Part shown: one piece after another, positions 50,261-60,293 of the stretch
How positions within the stretch are numbered: position 1 is the first letter of the stretch
Layout of the letters: every line of letters starts with the position of its first letter
Assembly: GCA_963704825.1 (NCBI GenBank)
Contig: CAVPHV010000005.1
Coordinates: 186,001-250,000, forward strand
Direction of reading: 5' to 3'
Source of the DNA: CAVPHV01 sp963704825
GTDB lineage: Bacteria; Actinomycetota; Acidimicrobiia; Spongiisociales; UBA5794
DNA: 64,000 nt
Made by a program: the position numbers and the translations under genes
Notes under the pieces: model-generated
Told to the model about the DNA's origin: nothing
What the model saw: the letters and a program-made list of their open reading frames with translations, nothing else
The model's database searches: none

Positions 50261-53200
50261 CTACCTCAGATCGCCCAGACCGTCCCCGGCTTCGGGGTCG
50301 TCCGCAACACCAGACTTGTCCTGGTGCCAGATTTCGTTGCGGGCGGCGCTGAGACCGGCTTCGCTTCCGTAGATGACGTGGACGGCGCCAACATCGACAG
50401 CAGTGAGGTCTTCACCGGGAACGCCGACGGCGAGGTCGGCAAAGCTGTCACCATCAAAATCCAGGCCGCGCAGCGTCGTTCCGAAGTGGTCGTAGTTTCC
50501 GGATGCTCCGGCCAGGCCGCCGTAGCCCGCCTTCCAGAAATCGCTGCCGGCGGCACTGACCCCGCCAACGCGACCGTAGAGGACAATCACTCCCCCGGCC
50601 TTCTTGCGCCCGTTGAGCGTTTCGTCGGGAACCCCGATGCTGAGGTCGTTGAAGCCGTCACCATCATGGTCTGCGATGGCGAGGGCTGCCCCGAAGTGGT
50701 CGCCGACCTGGGCGACGCCCTTGACCCAGGTCAGGTCCTGGTGCCAGATCCGGGCCCCGTCGGTGGTAACACCATCTGACCCTCCCAGCAGCACATGGAC
50801 CTGGCCGGCATTCTGGTCTCCGCCACGCTCTTCACCAGGCACACCGATGGCGAGATCGGCGCTGCCGTCACCATCGAGGTCGCCTACGGCGATGGCGGAC
50901 CCGAAGCCGTCATTGCTGTTGGGCTGGCCCTTGACACCCTTGGTCGATTGGGACCACCAGTCGTCGCCGGTGGCGGACAAACCCTGCGCGGTGCCGTAGA
51001 GCACGTGAACCACGCCGGCCTTGGCCTCGCCGTCGACCTTGTCGCCGGGAGCGCCGATGGCGAGGTCGTAGAAGCCGTCCTCGTCGAAATCGCCCGCGGC
51101 GAGCGTCGCACCAAAAGCGTCACCCTTGCCGGCGACCCCGGTCACCCCGTTGGAATCCTGATGCCAGAGCTGGTTGCCGGCATCGTCGAGTCCGTCCTCC
51201 GTGCCGTAGATGACGTTGACCACGCCGGCACCGGCATGGCCTCCGGCGCGATCGCCGGGAACACCGACCGCGAGGTCGTCAAAGCCGTCGTCGTTGAAGT
51301 CGCCGACGGCCAGCGCCGAACCGAACAAGTCGTTGCTACCGGCGCCTCCGCCGATCGATCCCACGTCCTGATGCCACATCTGGTCGCCGGTGCCGCTCAG
51401 GCCGGAGGCAGATCCGTAGATCACGTTGACCAAACCGCCCCTCGGGATGGGAGAACCGATGCTGTCGCCGGGAACACCGACGGCGAGATCAGCGAAGCCG
51501 TCGCCGTTGAAGTCTCCGGCCTCCAGCGCTTCTCCGAAGACGTCGCCGTCCTCGCTCGAACTCTCGATGCCGGAACTGTCCTGGTGCCAGAACTGGTCGC
51601 CGGCAGCCGACAACCCGTCGTCGGAGGCGTAGAGCACATTCACTGCACCGGCATCCGTACCTGCGCCAACGTCCTCGAACGGAACGCCAATGGCGAGGTC
51701 GGCATAGCGGTCGCCGTCAAAGTCCCACGGGACATAGCTGCCGCTTCCCTCGCATTCCCAGTCGGGCGGCTGGAACCAGAAGGTCTCAGATCCACCCTGG
51801 TTGCCTCCGAGGTAGGCCCGCAGCGTCCCGGCAGGCAGGATCGAGAGCAGATCGGGGCGGCCGTCACCGTCGTAGTCACCCATGTCGTAGTGGCCCTCCT
51901 GAGCGGCCGTTGCGCCGGTGCTGAGGTTCAGCGGGGCATCGTCGTAGCCACCCGCGCCGTCGATCACATGCAGTGCCACAACTCCGTCGACTCGAATCAC
52001 CACAAGGTCGGGAATCCCGTCGGCGTCGTGGTCGGCCAACGAGAAGCGCCACTTGGCCGCGTCGGCCGTGCCGGCCATCTGCGTCGTCACGTCGACCAGC
52101 TTGGTCGTGAATCCGCCGGCGCCGCTCCACACCTCGAGCCGGGTCTGGTTCTTGTGACGGACGACGTAGAGGTCGGGAATTCCGTCGCGGTTGTAGTCGG
52201 CGGCGCCGAAGCTCATCACCTCGCTGGGGACAACGCCGGTCGCCAACGTCTCGACCTCTAGGTACTCGGTCGCGTACGGATGCACCCGAATCCGGATCGG
52301 ATTGCGCGAGGTGTCGATCACCCAGACGTCGGGTCGGGCATCACCGTCGTAGTCCGCGACGAGGATCTCGCCGTCGACGGCGGCACCGTCCGGAACCACG
52401 GTCTGCGACACCCCACATTGGAGGAAGTCTCGGCTGGAGCGGGCGTATTCGATGAGCAGGTCTTGGGCCCCGTACGGTTTGACCCGGTAGAGGTCGGGAG
52501 CACCGTCGCGATTGCCGTCGAGGAAGCCATAGGAAAGCTCGGGGTCGAGGTTGCCGAACGCGGTCTTCCCGCTGAATGCCAGCTGGGTGAAGTCGCCGGC
52601 TGAGGTACTCGGCGGGAAGGGAGCCGGAACATCGTCGTAGCCCGGGGTTGACTTGGGGCCTTTCCACGAGAAGTGCATGGGGTCTTTGATCGTCTGCCAG
52701 TCGCCACCCCAGCAGAAGCCAGCGTCGCGCCAAGCCGAGACGTACCACTGGGGCATGTCGGTGATCAATCGGTTGTCGCCTGAATACGGGTTCGTGTCGG
52801 AATTGATATCGATTGTGGCGCCAAACGAGTGGGTCGACATGCGGTAGCTGCCGCTGATTCGGCGCCACACAAAGGTCCCGATATACCGGGCTTCGTAGTA
52901 GTTGCCCTTGGCCTGCTCGGCGGCGAGATTTGCCGTCACCTGCTGAAAGGCGGGAAGCGCCCGCACGTGGACCGGCCGCACCGCGCCTCCGCTCATCGGA
53001 ACCGTCCAGTTGACCATGGATCCGCTGACGTCGCCGTAGTCACGTCCGAAGAAATCGCCCCAGGGTCCACGAACTTGGTGATTCGACGGGAGCGAGCGAT
53101 TCGCCGACGAGTTGGTCGTGCTGTAGGGAGTGCCGACGCCGTCGGGTTCGAAACATCCCTCAGATTCATTGAAGAACGGTGAGATGAGTCCCGACCCGAC

Positions 53201-53383
53201 TGAGTTCAACTCGTCTTCGTGATCGTGCGAGAAGTACCCCTCTTCGGGGTCTTCCGGTGGGTGGCCGTCGGCGAACTCGACCGGTTCCTCCTCCAAGTCG
53301 GAGGCGATTCCGGGCGCGGCGCCCACCACGAGCATGAGCACGGCAAGACCGGCCAAGGCTTTGAGTCTGAGTGAGATTCGCAT
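50261..53383 (-). CDS. Secreted M15-like peptidase with FG-GAP/VCBS repeat propeller
   Basis: 1040 residues. A signal peptide ends near PGIAS (residue 28). Residues ~135-243 form a VanY/M15-type metallopeptidase: STHSFGATIDIN gives zinc ligands His185 and Asp192, and DPMHFSW gives His237. The rest, from about 260, is a chain of VCBS and then FG-GAP units (DGDGFADLAVGVPGE type, about 60-70 residues each, at least seven of the latter), expected to form integrin-like calcium-binding propellers. Probably cell-wall peptidase activity carried by an adhesive or sugar-binding domain. Confidence 0.9.
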   Translation of the reverse strand: MRISLRLKALAGLAVLMLVVGAAPGIASDLEEEPVEFADGHPPEDPEEGYFSHDHEDELNSVGSGLISPFFNESEGCFEPDGVGTPYSTTNSSANRSLPSNHQVRGPWGDFFGRDYGDVSGSMVNWTVPMSGGAVRPVHVRALPAFQQVTANLAAEQAKGNYYEARYIGTFVWRRISGSYRMSTHSFGATIDINSDTNPYSGDNRLITDMPQWYVSAWRDAGFCWGGDWQTIKDPMHFSWKGPKSTPGYDDVPAPFPPSTSAGDFTQLAFSGKTAFGNLDPELSYGFLDGNRDGAPDLYRVKPYGAQDLLIEYARSSRDFLQCGVSQTVVPDGAAVDGEILVADYDGDARPDVWVIDTSRNPIRIRVHPYATEYLEVETLATGVVPSEVMSFGAADYNRDGIPDLYVVRHKNQTRLEVWSGAGGFTTKLVDVTTQMAGTADAAKWRFSLADHDADGIPDLVVIRVDGVVALHVIDGAGGYDDAPLNLSTGATAAQEGHYDMGDYDGDGRPDLLSILPAGTLRAYLGGNQGGSETFWFQPPDWECEGSGSYVPWDFDGDRYADLAIGVPFEDVGAGTDAGAVNVLYASDDGLSAAGDQFWHQDSSGIESSSEDGDVFGEALEAGDFNGDGFADLAVGVPGDSIGSPIPRGGLVNVIYGSASGLSGTGDQMWHQDVGSIGGGAGSNDLFGSALAVGDFNDDGFDDLAVGVPGDRAGGHAGAGVVNVIYGTEDGLDDAGNQLWHQDSNGVTGVAGKGDAFGATLAAGDFDEDGFYDLAIGAPGDKVDGEAKAGVVHVLYGTAQGLSATGDDWWSQSTKGVKGQPNSNDGFGSAIAVGDLDGDGSADLAIGVPGEERGGDQNAGQVHVLLGGSDGVTTDGARIWHQDLTWVKGVAQVGDHFGAALAIADHDGDGFNDLSIGVPDETLNGRKKAGGVIVLYGRVGGVSAAGSDFWKAGYGGLAGASGNYDHFGTTLRGLDFDGDSFADLAVGVPGEDLTAVDVGAVHVIYGSEAGLSAARNEIWHQDKSGVADDPEAGDGLGDLR

Positions 53384-53472
53384 GGTCCCTTCTCGCATTG
53401 GATCGGCACACAAAACCTGGACCTGGAGGAATCGGTCCGCAGTTTATCCACTACTCCGGGTATTCGGGTATC

Positions 53473-54471
53473 TCAGCGTGACAGTGGTGGGATGCGGGCG
53501 GTTCCTGCCTGCGTTGACCCGAAGAGAAAACCGGTGCCCCAGGCGAGATGCATGGTCGGAAGCACGACGGGCACCAACAGAGCCCCAGCCTCGCCACGCT
53601 GGGCGGAGACAGCTGCGCTGACCAGCACCGCGCCGCCATAGACCCCCGGCACCAACATTCCGAGCCGGCGATGGCCCGCTAGAGCAAGCCCGGCCGACAT
53701 GCCGAGCCCGACGACAAACGCCACCGGGATGAGCTGTCGCAGCCGAACCGAATCCGGATGACGCCGGGCCACTACCCGCTTCCAGGCTCCGTACTGCCAG
53801 TACTGGCGCCACAACCCCAGCCATGAATCACGTGGCTGGTAGTTGACCCGCAGCTCGGGATCGAAGTACACCAATCCCCCGCCGGCCGCGATGCGGTGGT
53901 TCAATTCGTAGTCCTGATTTCGCAGCAACGACTCGTCGAACAACCCGGAACGGCACAGACCGTCGCGCCGGAATACGCCGAGGTATACCGTCTCAGCCGG
54001 CCCCGGCTCACCGCCGACCCGATAGGTCGCGCCACCGGCGCCGAGTAGTGACCGCATGGCGCTGCCGACCGCTCGGGAGAACGTGCCCCGCCCTTGCGGA
54101 TCCTGAATCCCACCGACATTGTCGGCACCCACTTTCTCGAGCACGTCGACGGCGCGGGCAACATACCCGGCGGGAAGTTCGGCGTGAGCGTCGCACCGCA
54201 CGATGACGTCACCGCGGCTCGCCACGATGGCAGCGTTGAGACCGGCCGGCGTGGTGCGATCCGGATTGTCGACCATGCGCACCCGATCGTCGCGGGCGGA
54301 GATCTTGGCGAGGGCCGCCCGTGTCCCGTCGGTGCTCATCGCGTCGGCAACGACCACCTCGAGGTCTCCGTCATATTCCTGAGCCAGCGCGCTGGCAATG
54401 GCACCTTCGATGGCATCGACTTCGTCGCGCACCGGAATGATCACGGAAACCACAGGAATGCTCTGGGTCAC
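53473..54471 (-). CDS. Family 2 glycosyltransferase (ExoA-like)
   Basis: 332 residues. GT-A fold: VSVIIPVRDE at the N-terminus, VVADAMSTDGT and a metal-binding DxD-type RCDAHAELP. Two to three membrane segments follow at the C-terminus (about residues 240-320). It adds sugars to a lipid-linked repeat unit, as in succinoglycan-type exopolysaccharide. GTG start whose GTGA overlaps the stop of the priming sugar transferase upstream; the ATG 21 codons earlier runs inside that gene and is rejected. Confidence 0.9.
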   Translation of the reverse strand: MTQSIPVVSVIIPVRDEVDAIEGAIASALAQEYDGDLEVVVADAMSTDGTRAALAKISARDDRVRMVDNPDRTTPAGLNAAIVASRGDVIVRCDAHAELPAGYVARAVDVLEKVGADNVGGIQDPQGRGTFSRAVGSAMRSLLGAGGATYRVGGEPGPAETVYLGVFRRDGLCRSGLFDESLLRNQDYELNHRIAAGGGLVYFDPELRVNYQPRDSWLGLWRQYWQYGAWKRVVARRHPDSVRLRQLIPVAFVVGLGMSAGLALAGHRRLGMLVPGVYGGAVLVSAAVSAQRGEAGALLVPVVLPTMHLAWGTGFLFGSTQAGTARIPPLSR

Positions 54472-55751
54472 TGGGCGCCGAAGCCGCTGAGGACGGTCCA
54501 CACGGACTGGCCCAAGATCTGGAGGTCCAACCACGGGGACATGTGCTTCACGTAGTACAGGTCGTACGTGAGCTTCTCGATGGTGTCGGCTTCGTCATCG
54601 GCATAGCCGTAGCTGACCTGGGCCCAGCCGGTCACCCCCGGCCGCACGATGGTGCGGTAGGCGTAGAAGGGGATCGAATGCTCGAAGATCTCGGTGAACT
54701 CGGGGCGCTCCGGCCGCGGACCGACGAGGCTGAGGTCACCTTTGAGCACGTTGAGCAGCTGCGGTATCTCGTCGATCCTGAAGCGGCGCAACACCCGGCC
54801 GACTCGAGTGAGCCGATCGTCGCCGACGGTCGCAAACTGCGGGCCGTGAGGTTCGGCGTCGAGCACCATCGTCCGGAATTTGTAGAGCGTGAACAACTCA
54901 CCACCCCGACCAACCCGGCGCTGCCGGTAGATGGCAGGCCCTCTGGAGTCCACTCTGACGGCCACCGTGATCAACGCCCCCATCACAGCCCAGATCGGGG
55001 CGGTGATGACGGTGAGCAGAATGTCGAAGAACCGCTTGAAGGGCGCGTACTCGTTCCGTGACACCGGAGCCGACAACTCCCAGCCTTCGGCGAGGTGCAC
55101 CATCGGGAGTCGCCCGGTGTATTCCTCGTACACGGTGGACAGCGGACTCACGGGGTAACCCGCCAGATTCCACGAGGAAACGAACTGCGCCATCTGGTCG
55201 GACATCACCGGGCGGAGATCGATCACCAGGGTCACATCCGGCTCGGGATCCGACGGCGGATCGCCCGACGGGTCGTACACCGCAAGCACGTCGGCATGAG
55301 CTGCGTTGCGGAGATCGTCGGCGAGGCTCTTTTCGCCAGTGACGAGAATCAGCCGCTCCGTCCACGGGCGGCGACGCCGCAGGGCACGATGGCCCAGGGC
55401 ACCTATCAGGAAAACGCCAAACGTATAGGCGAGGAAGGTCCGGGAGAAGTAGGTGTCGCGGGCAATGACGAGGCCCGCTGCGGTGAACGCTGCGGTGAAA
55501 CCGGCAATGGCAATGGCCCGCCCATACGAGGGCCGGGGTGCTCCTTGGGCCCACATGCGGAGACTTCCGTAGGAGCCGATGAGGAGGCCCGCTGCCCCAA
55601 GCGCGACCAGGGGCCAGATCGAAGCTCCGCCGGGGGGATTGGCGTCCCACAGCAGCGGAGTCCCGAACACCACCATTGATGCAACCACGAAGCCGAGAAC
55701 CAGGGCTACCAGGTCACTGATCAGAACCGAGAGCAAGAAGCGTCTGCGCAT
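54468..55751 (-). CDS. Undecaprenyl-phosphate sugar-1-phosphate transferase (WcaJ type)
   Basis: 427 residues. It starts exopolysaccharide synthesis by moving sugar-1-phosphate to undecaprenyl phosphate. The N-terminal half has four to five membrane helices and a CoA-binding-like domain; the C-terminal half is the bacterial sugar transferase: KRFFDILLTV, YRQRRVGRGGELFTLYKFRTM, LTRVGRVLRRFRIDEIPQLLNVLKGDLSLVGPRPERPEF. Coupled to the family 2 glycosyltransferase. A TATTCT box 11 bases upstream of the ATG implies a very short leader. Confidence 0.93.
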   Translation of the reverse strand: MRRRFLLSVLISDLVALVLGFVVASMVVFGTPLLWDANPPGGASIWPLVALGAAGLLIGSYGSLRMWAQGAPRPSYGRAIAIAGFTAAFTAAGLVIARDTYFSRTFLAYTFGVFLIGALGHRALRRRRPWTERLILVTGEKSLADDLRNAAHADVLAVYDPSGDPPSDPEPDVTLVIDLRPVMSDQMAQFVSSWNLAGYPVSPLSTVYEEYTGRLPMVHLAEGWELSAPVSRNEYAPFKRFFDILLTVITAPIWAVMGALITVAVRVDSRGPAIYRQRRVGRGGELFTLYKFRTMVLDAEPHGPQFATVGDDRLTRVGRVLRRFRIDEIPQLLNVLKGDLSLVGPRPERPEFTEIFEHSIPFYAYRTIVRPGVTGWAQVSYGYADDEADTIEKLTYDLYYVKHMSPWLDLQILGQSVWTVLSGFGAQ

Positions 55752-55834
55752 CAGAGTTCGAAAGAATACCTCGGCATGAAAGGATTGGGTTCACAAACCC
55801 CACGCCACCACCTTCGCCGCCGGGTTGATTCCGC

Positions 55835-55840
55835 TACGCT
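55835..55840 (+). promoter_or_regulatory. -10 box of the 55849 gene (leaderless)
   Basis: TACGCT lies eight bases before the ATG at 55849. Confidence 0.45.
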
Positions 55841-55848
55841 CCCCTCCG

Positions 55849-56292
55849 ATGCCCCGGGCCACATTCACTCACGAAGTCACCGTCCACCGCTCCATGCAAC
55901 ATGTGTGGGAGCGGCTCCAGGACGCGAACACGTATGCCAACATCGGACCGGTTCAGAAGGTGTGGGATCCGGTCCACGACGACGACGGCATCTTGCAGCG
56001 GTACACGTGGAGCACCACCGTTGGGCGCAAGCCATACGAGGGTTCGGCTCGAACCGTCGAGGCCCACAATCCTCACTACCTCAAGATGGACCTCGACGCC
56101 GGCGAGGTTGCCGGATCGCTGGCCACCGCCCTGGAGGCCGTCACCGACGAGGTCACAAACCTTGCTGTGACTCTCGAGATCATTTCGAAAGGCACGCTCT
56201 CGACATTGTTTTTCCCGGTGATCTCAGACGCGGTCGGACGAGGCCTGCCGGAACAAGTCGAGACGTTCGCCGTTGCCATCGACCAAGACTGA
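55849..56292 (+). CDS. SRPBCC family protein
   Basis: 147 residues, with the superfamily pattern ATFTHEVTVHRSMQHVWERLQDANTYANI at the N-terminus and a long C-terminal helix (ISDAVGRGLPEQVETFAVAI). Hydrophobic ligand-binding helix-grip fold; ligand unknown. The start is the ATG eight bases after a -10 box; an ATG eight codons upstream is also in frame. It is divergent from the exopolysaccharide genes. Confidence 0.82.
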   Translation: MPRATFTHEVTVHRSMQHVWERLQDANTYANIGPVQKVWDPVHDDDGILQRYTWSTTVGRKPYEGSARTVEAHNPHYLKMDLDAGEVAGSLATALEAVTDEVTNLAVTLEIISKGTLSTLFFPVISDAVGRGLPEQVETFAVAIDQD

Positions 56293-56351
56293 GCGGCATC
56301 CAATGTCCCAGATAATGGGGCGACCCGCTTTCGCTTAGTGCCCAGACCGCC

Positions 56352-56357
56352 TAGCCT
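56352..56357 (+). promoter_or_regulatory. -10 box of the M23 peptidase gene (leaderless)
   Basis: TAGCCT lies seven bases before the GTG at 56365, and decides that start. Confidence 0.5.
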
Positions 56358-56364
56358 GTCACCT

Positions 56365-57468
56365 GTGAAAGGCGAACGCTGGCGCAACCGCCTCGTGCTG
56401 GTTCTTTCCCTGGTCACCCTGCTGAGCGTGTTCGGGATAGCAGGCGCGTCCGGACAGTCCGAAGAGGACGTGGAACGTGCCAACGAAGCTCGTGATGCGG
56501 CATACGAAGAACTGAAACGAGTCAACCTTCGGCTCGAAGCTGCGGTAGAACACTACGAGGAACTCTGGGCTGAGCGCAGCATCGTTGAGCATCGACTCAA
56601 CGTGCTCGACGTGCAGATCACGCGCGATGCCGGTGAGGCAGATGACCTCAGCGACGCAGCCCGGGCGCTTGTCATCGAGGCATACGTGAACGGCAGCGCC
56701 GCCGAGGTGAGCACCGCGCTCGGCGCCGAGTCGATTCAAGACCTCGTCAATGGGCAGGCACTACTCGAGCGCACCAATGCGATCAGCGTCGCCACCCTTG
56801 ACCGTCTCGATGCTGTGTCGCGTGAACTCGATCGACTGACGGAAGCACTCGACGTCGACCGAGCCAGGCTGGTCGAACTCCAAGCCGAGTCCGCGGCTGC
56901 CGTCGACGAGATGACGGCTCTGTATGCCGAAGCCGAGGCCTACGCCGCCCGCAAGGACGATGCCGCCAAAGAGGCGCGGAAGCTGTGGGAAGCGGAACTC
57001 GCCAGACGCAGGGCAGCAGAGGAAGCGGCCGCCAAGCGCAGGAGCGATTCGGGCGCCGGCCGGATCGGCGGACTCGTCTGCCCGATCGGCAGCCCGCGTT
57101 GGTATCGCAACGACTGGGGGAATCCACGTTCTGGTGGCCGTACCCACAAGGGCACCGACATCTTCGCCCCGCGTGGGGTGCCGGTGTATGCCACTACCAG
57201 CGGAACCCTCCGTACCCGCAGCGGCGGTCTCGGCGGTATCGCACTGTGGCTCAGCGGTAGCGACGGCAACTCTTACTATTTCGCCCACCTCGACCGCTTC
57301 GCCGGCGGCATCAGCAACGGCACCCGGGTGAGCCAGGGCCAGGTCATCGGCTACGTCGGCAACTCCGGCAACGCCCGCGGCGGCGCCACCCACCTGCACT
57401 ACCAGCAGCACCCTGGTGGGGGCAATCCGATCAACCCCTACCCCACCCTGGTCAGCGTCTGCGGCTAG
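56365..57468 (+). CDS. Secreted M23 peptidase with coiled coil (NlpD/EnvC-like)
   Basis: 367 residues from a GTG. The signal peptide is residues ~1-30 (ends GASGQS). Residues ~32-220 form a coiled coil rich in Glu, Ala, Arg and Leu. The C-terminal M23 domain (~245-360) has zinc ligands in THKGTDIFAP (His and Asp) and the HLH of ATHLHYQ. The layout matches EnvC/NlpD-type proteins, which either cut peptidoglycan cross-links or activate amidases at division; the complete zinc site suggests it is active. Confidence 0.9.
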   Translation: MKGERWRNRLVLVLSLVTLLSVFGIAGASGQSEEDVERANEARDAAYEELKRVNLRLEAAVEHYEELWAERSIVEHRLNVLDVQITRDAGEADDLSDAARALVIEAYVNGSAAEVSTALGAESIQDLVNGQALLERTNAISVATLDRLDAVSRELDRLTEALDVDRARLVELQAESAAAVDEMTALYAEAEAYAARKDDAAKEARKLWEAELARRRAAEEAAAKRRSDSGAGRIGGLVCPIGSPRWYRNDWGNPRSGGRTHKGTDIFAPRGVPVYATTSGTLRTRSGGLGGIALWLSGSDGNSYYFAHLDRFAGGISNGTRVSQGQVIGYVGNSGNARGGATHLHYQQHPGGGNPINPYPTLVSVCG

Positions 57469-57566
57469 CGAGGGCCCCGAACAGACGGTGTAGATGCGAA
57501 CACCAGATTGCCGTGAATCGGGCAGGCCGGCCCGAGGTTACGCCTGCCACGACGGAAGGGACCCAG

Positions 57567-57775
57567 TTGCCAGAGTTCACCATCACTCGTCACATCAATG
57601 CGCCGTAGCAGCCGTGTGGAAAGTGCTCCAAGACTTCGGAGGCATCCAACGCTGGAGTCCGGGCGTCACCAATTCGCACCTGATCTCCGAAGGCCCCGTG
57701 ACGATACGCAAGGGCATCGGAGGTACGACGAACGGCCTGCAGCGAGAGAGCGAGCGCATCGCAACAAGCGGGTGA
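57567..57775 (+). pseudogene. SRPBCC family pseudogene (frameshifted, truncated)
   Basis: A TTG start after GAAGGG reads PEFTITRHINAP and then hits a TAG at 57605-57607. Shifting the frame by one base just before that TAG resumes a clear SRPBCC sequence, AAVWKVLQDFGGIQRWSPGV, then NSHLISEG. One missing base (CCGTAG in place of CCGGTAG) would explain it. Similarity fades after about residue 45, and the frame ends at 57775, so the C-terminal two thirds is lost. A sequencing error cannot be excluded for the single base, but not for the lost C-terminus. Confidence 0.65.
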
Positions 57776-57796
57776 GCGGCGGCCCGTCTGCGATAT

Positions 57797-58054
57797 CTAC
57801 CGGAGGCTGCCCGTGGTCGTAGTCACCGAGGACATCGCAACCCAGGCCTGCCAGCGAGCGGAGGCATCCCCCTGCGAGTAGCTAGATCCATGATCAAACG
57901 GCAAGGGGGTTGAGTGCTCATCGCACCACGACATGCCGGCCCGTTCCACCGCACCCTGGCGCCTGCAGACAACGCACGACGCGCCGAGAGATTGCTCCCG
58001 GGCCATGTCGAGATACTTCGGATCCGTGACTATGCCGTACAGCACCGTGGTCAT
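57797..58054 (-). CDS. Possible small Cys-rich protein
   Basis: 85 residues from an ATG with CGGAG five bases ahead. Codon use is biased to G/C in the third position, as in real genes here. It contains CVVC and a downstream WCDEH, spaced like a small zinc site (CxxC ... CxxH). No family is recognised. It lies in a region with a pseudogene and few other frames, so it may itself be a remnant. Confidence 0.35.
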   Translation of the reverse strand: MTTVLYGIVTDPKYLDMAREQSLGASCVVCRRQGAVERAGMSWCDEHSTPLPFDHGSSYSQGDASARWQAWVAMSSVTTTTGSLR

Positions 58055-58477
58055 GGCTGCTCCGCCCAGAGAGGGACCATTGCAGTGGGGTGGCCGCACC
58101 TTCGAGCGGCCGTTCGGAGACTACGGCGCCCAACCTGAGCCGAGCGGCCACAAACGTCACACACCGGACTCGGGCCTTCGCGTTGAGCACGCATACCAAG
58201 GACATCGGCAGAACCAATGCCACAGGGATAGGGTGGTTTCAAATGCGCACATTTGCACTAGTCATGACCTGAACGCCGCGGCGCCGGATCCATCCTGCTG
58301 GTATGGGAATAGCCCCGTACCGAGTCCAGATACCGGAGACCCGCGGCCAGATTGGGGTGCGGTTCCAAATACGGGCCATTGCGCGGCTCAATGAACTCCC
58401 GGCAGAGCGTTCCACTTCGTAGATCGACGCCACTGCACAGGTACCGCGGTGCGGATGCTGTGAGACGGTGGCCCGCC
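58055..58477. other. 423-base region without a convincing gene
   Basis: Between the small Cys-rich frame and atpC I see only short, mutually overlapping frames on both strands, none with a recognisable family or a clear ribosome-binding site. No RNA gene, repeat or strong hairpin stands out. With the pseudogene at 57567 it looks like decaying sequence downstream of the ATP synthase operon. Confidence 0.5.
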
Positions 58478-58809
58478 CTACAGCTCCGTCTCTTCTAGGG
58501 AACGGAGCTCTTCGGCCAAGCGCATCGCCTCGTCGCGTCCGCCTTCGGTGATCTCGGCCCGGTCGGTGAGCAGCGTGACCTGGTTCTGGAATATCTGGAG
58601 GAACCCGCCGTGGATACCGACCGTGGTGGTGACCCCATCGGTGCCGTGGATCTCGACTGCGCCGGTGGCGAGCGCCGACATCGACGCCTCGTGGTCCGCC
58701 AGGATCCCGATTTCGCCCTCGGTGGTGCGGGCGGACAAGAAGGCTGCCTCCCCCGACCAGATGATGGCCTCCGGGGTGACGACGTCGACCGTGAACGCTT
58801 TGCCTGCCA

Positions 58810-58810
<1 letters not shown>
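58478..58810 (-). CDS. atpC: F-type ATP synthase epsilon subunit
   Basis: 110 residues with the N-terminal beta sandwich (FTVDVVTPEAIIWSGEAAFLSARTTEGEIGILADHEASMSAL) and a short C-terminal helix. It is shorter than the ~130-140 residue norm because the second C-terminal helix, which can inhibit hydrolysis, is reduced. The ATG overlaps the atpD stop by one base (TGATG). Last gene of the atp operon. Confidence 0.93.
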
Positions 58811-60246
<1,436 letters not shown>

Positions 60247-60293
60247 CTACGGTTCCGTTGTTCTTCTTGTTCTTGATGACCGGCCGTGGCGGA

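Noticed and set aside
50795..52261. 488-codon plus-strand frame
   Set aside because: Antisense to the FG-GAP repeats. Its own periodic sequence comes from the repeat structure of the real gene.
57918..58223. 101-codon minus-strand frame overlapping the small Cys-rich gene
   Set aside because: No ribosome-binding site, poorer codon bias than the overlapping frame 57797-58054, and no recognisable motif.
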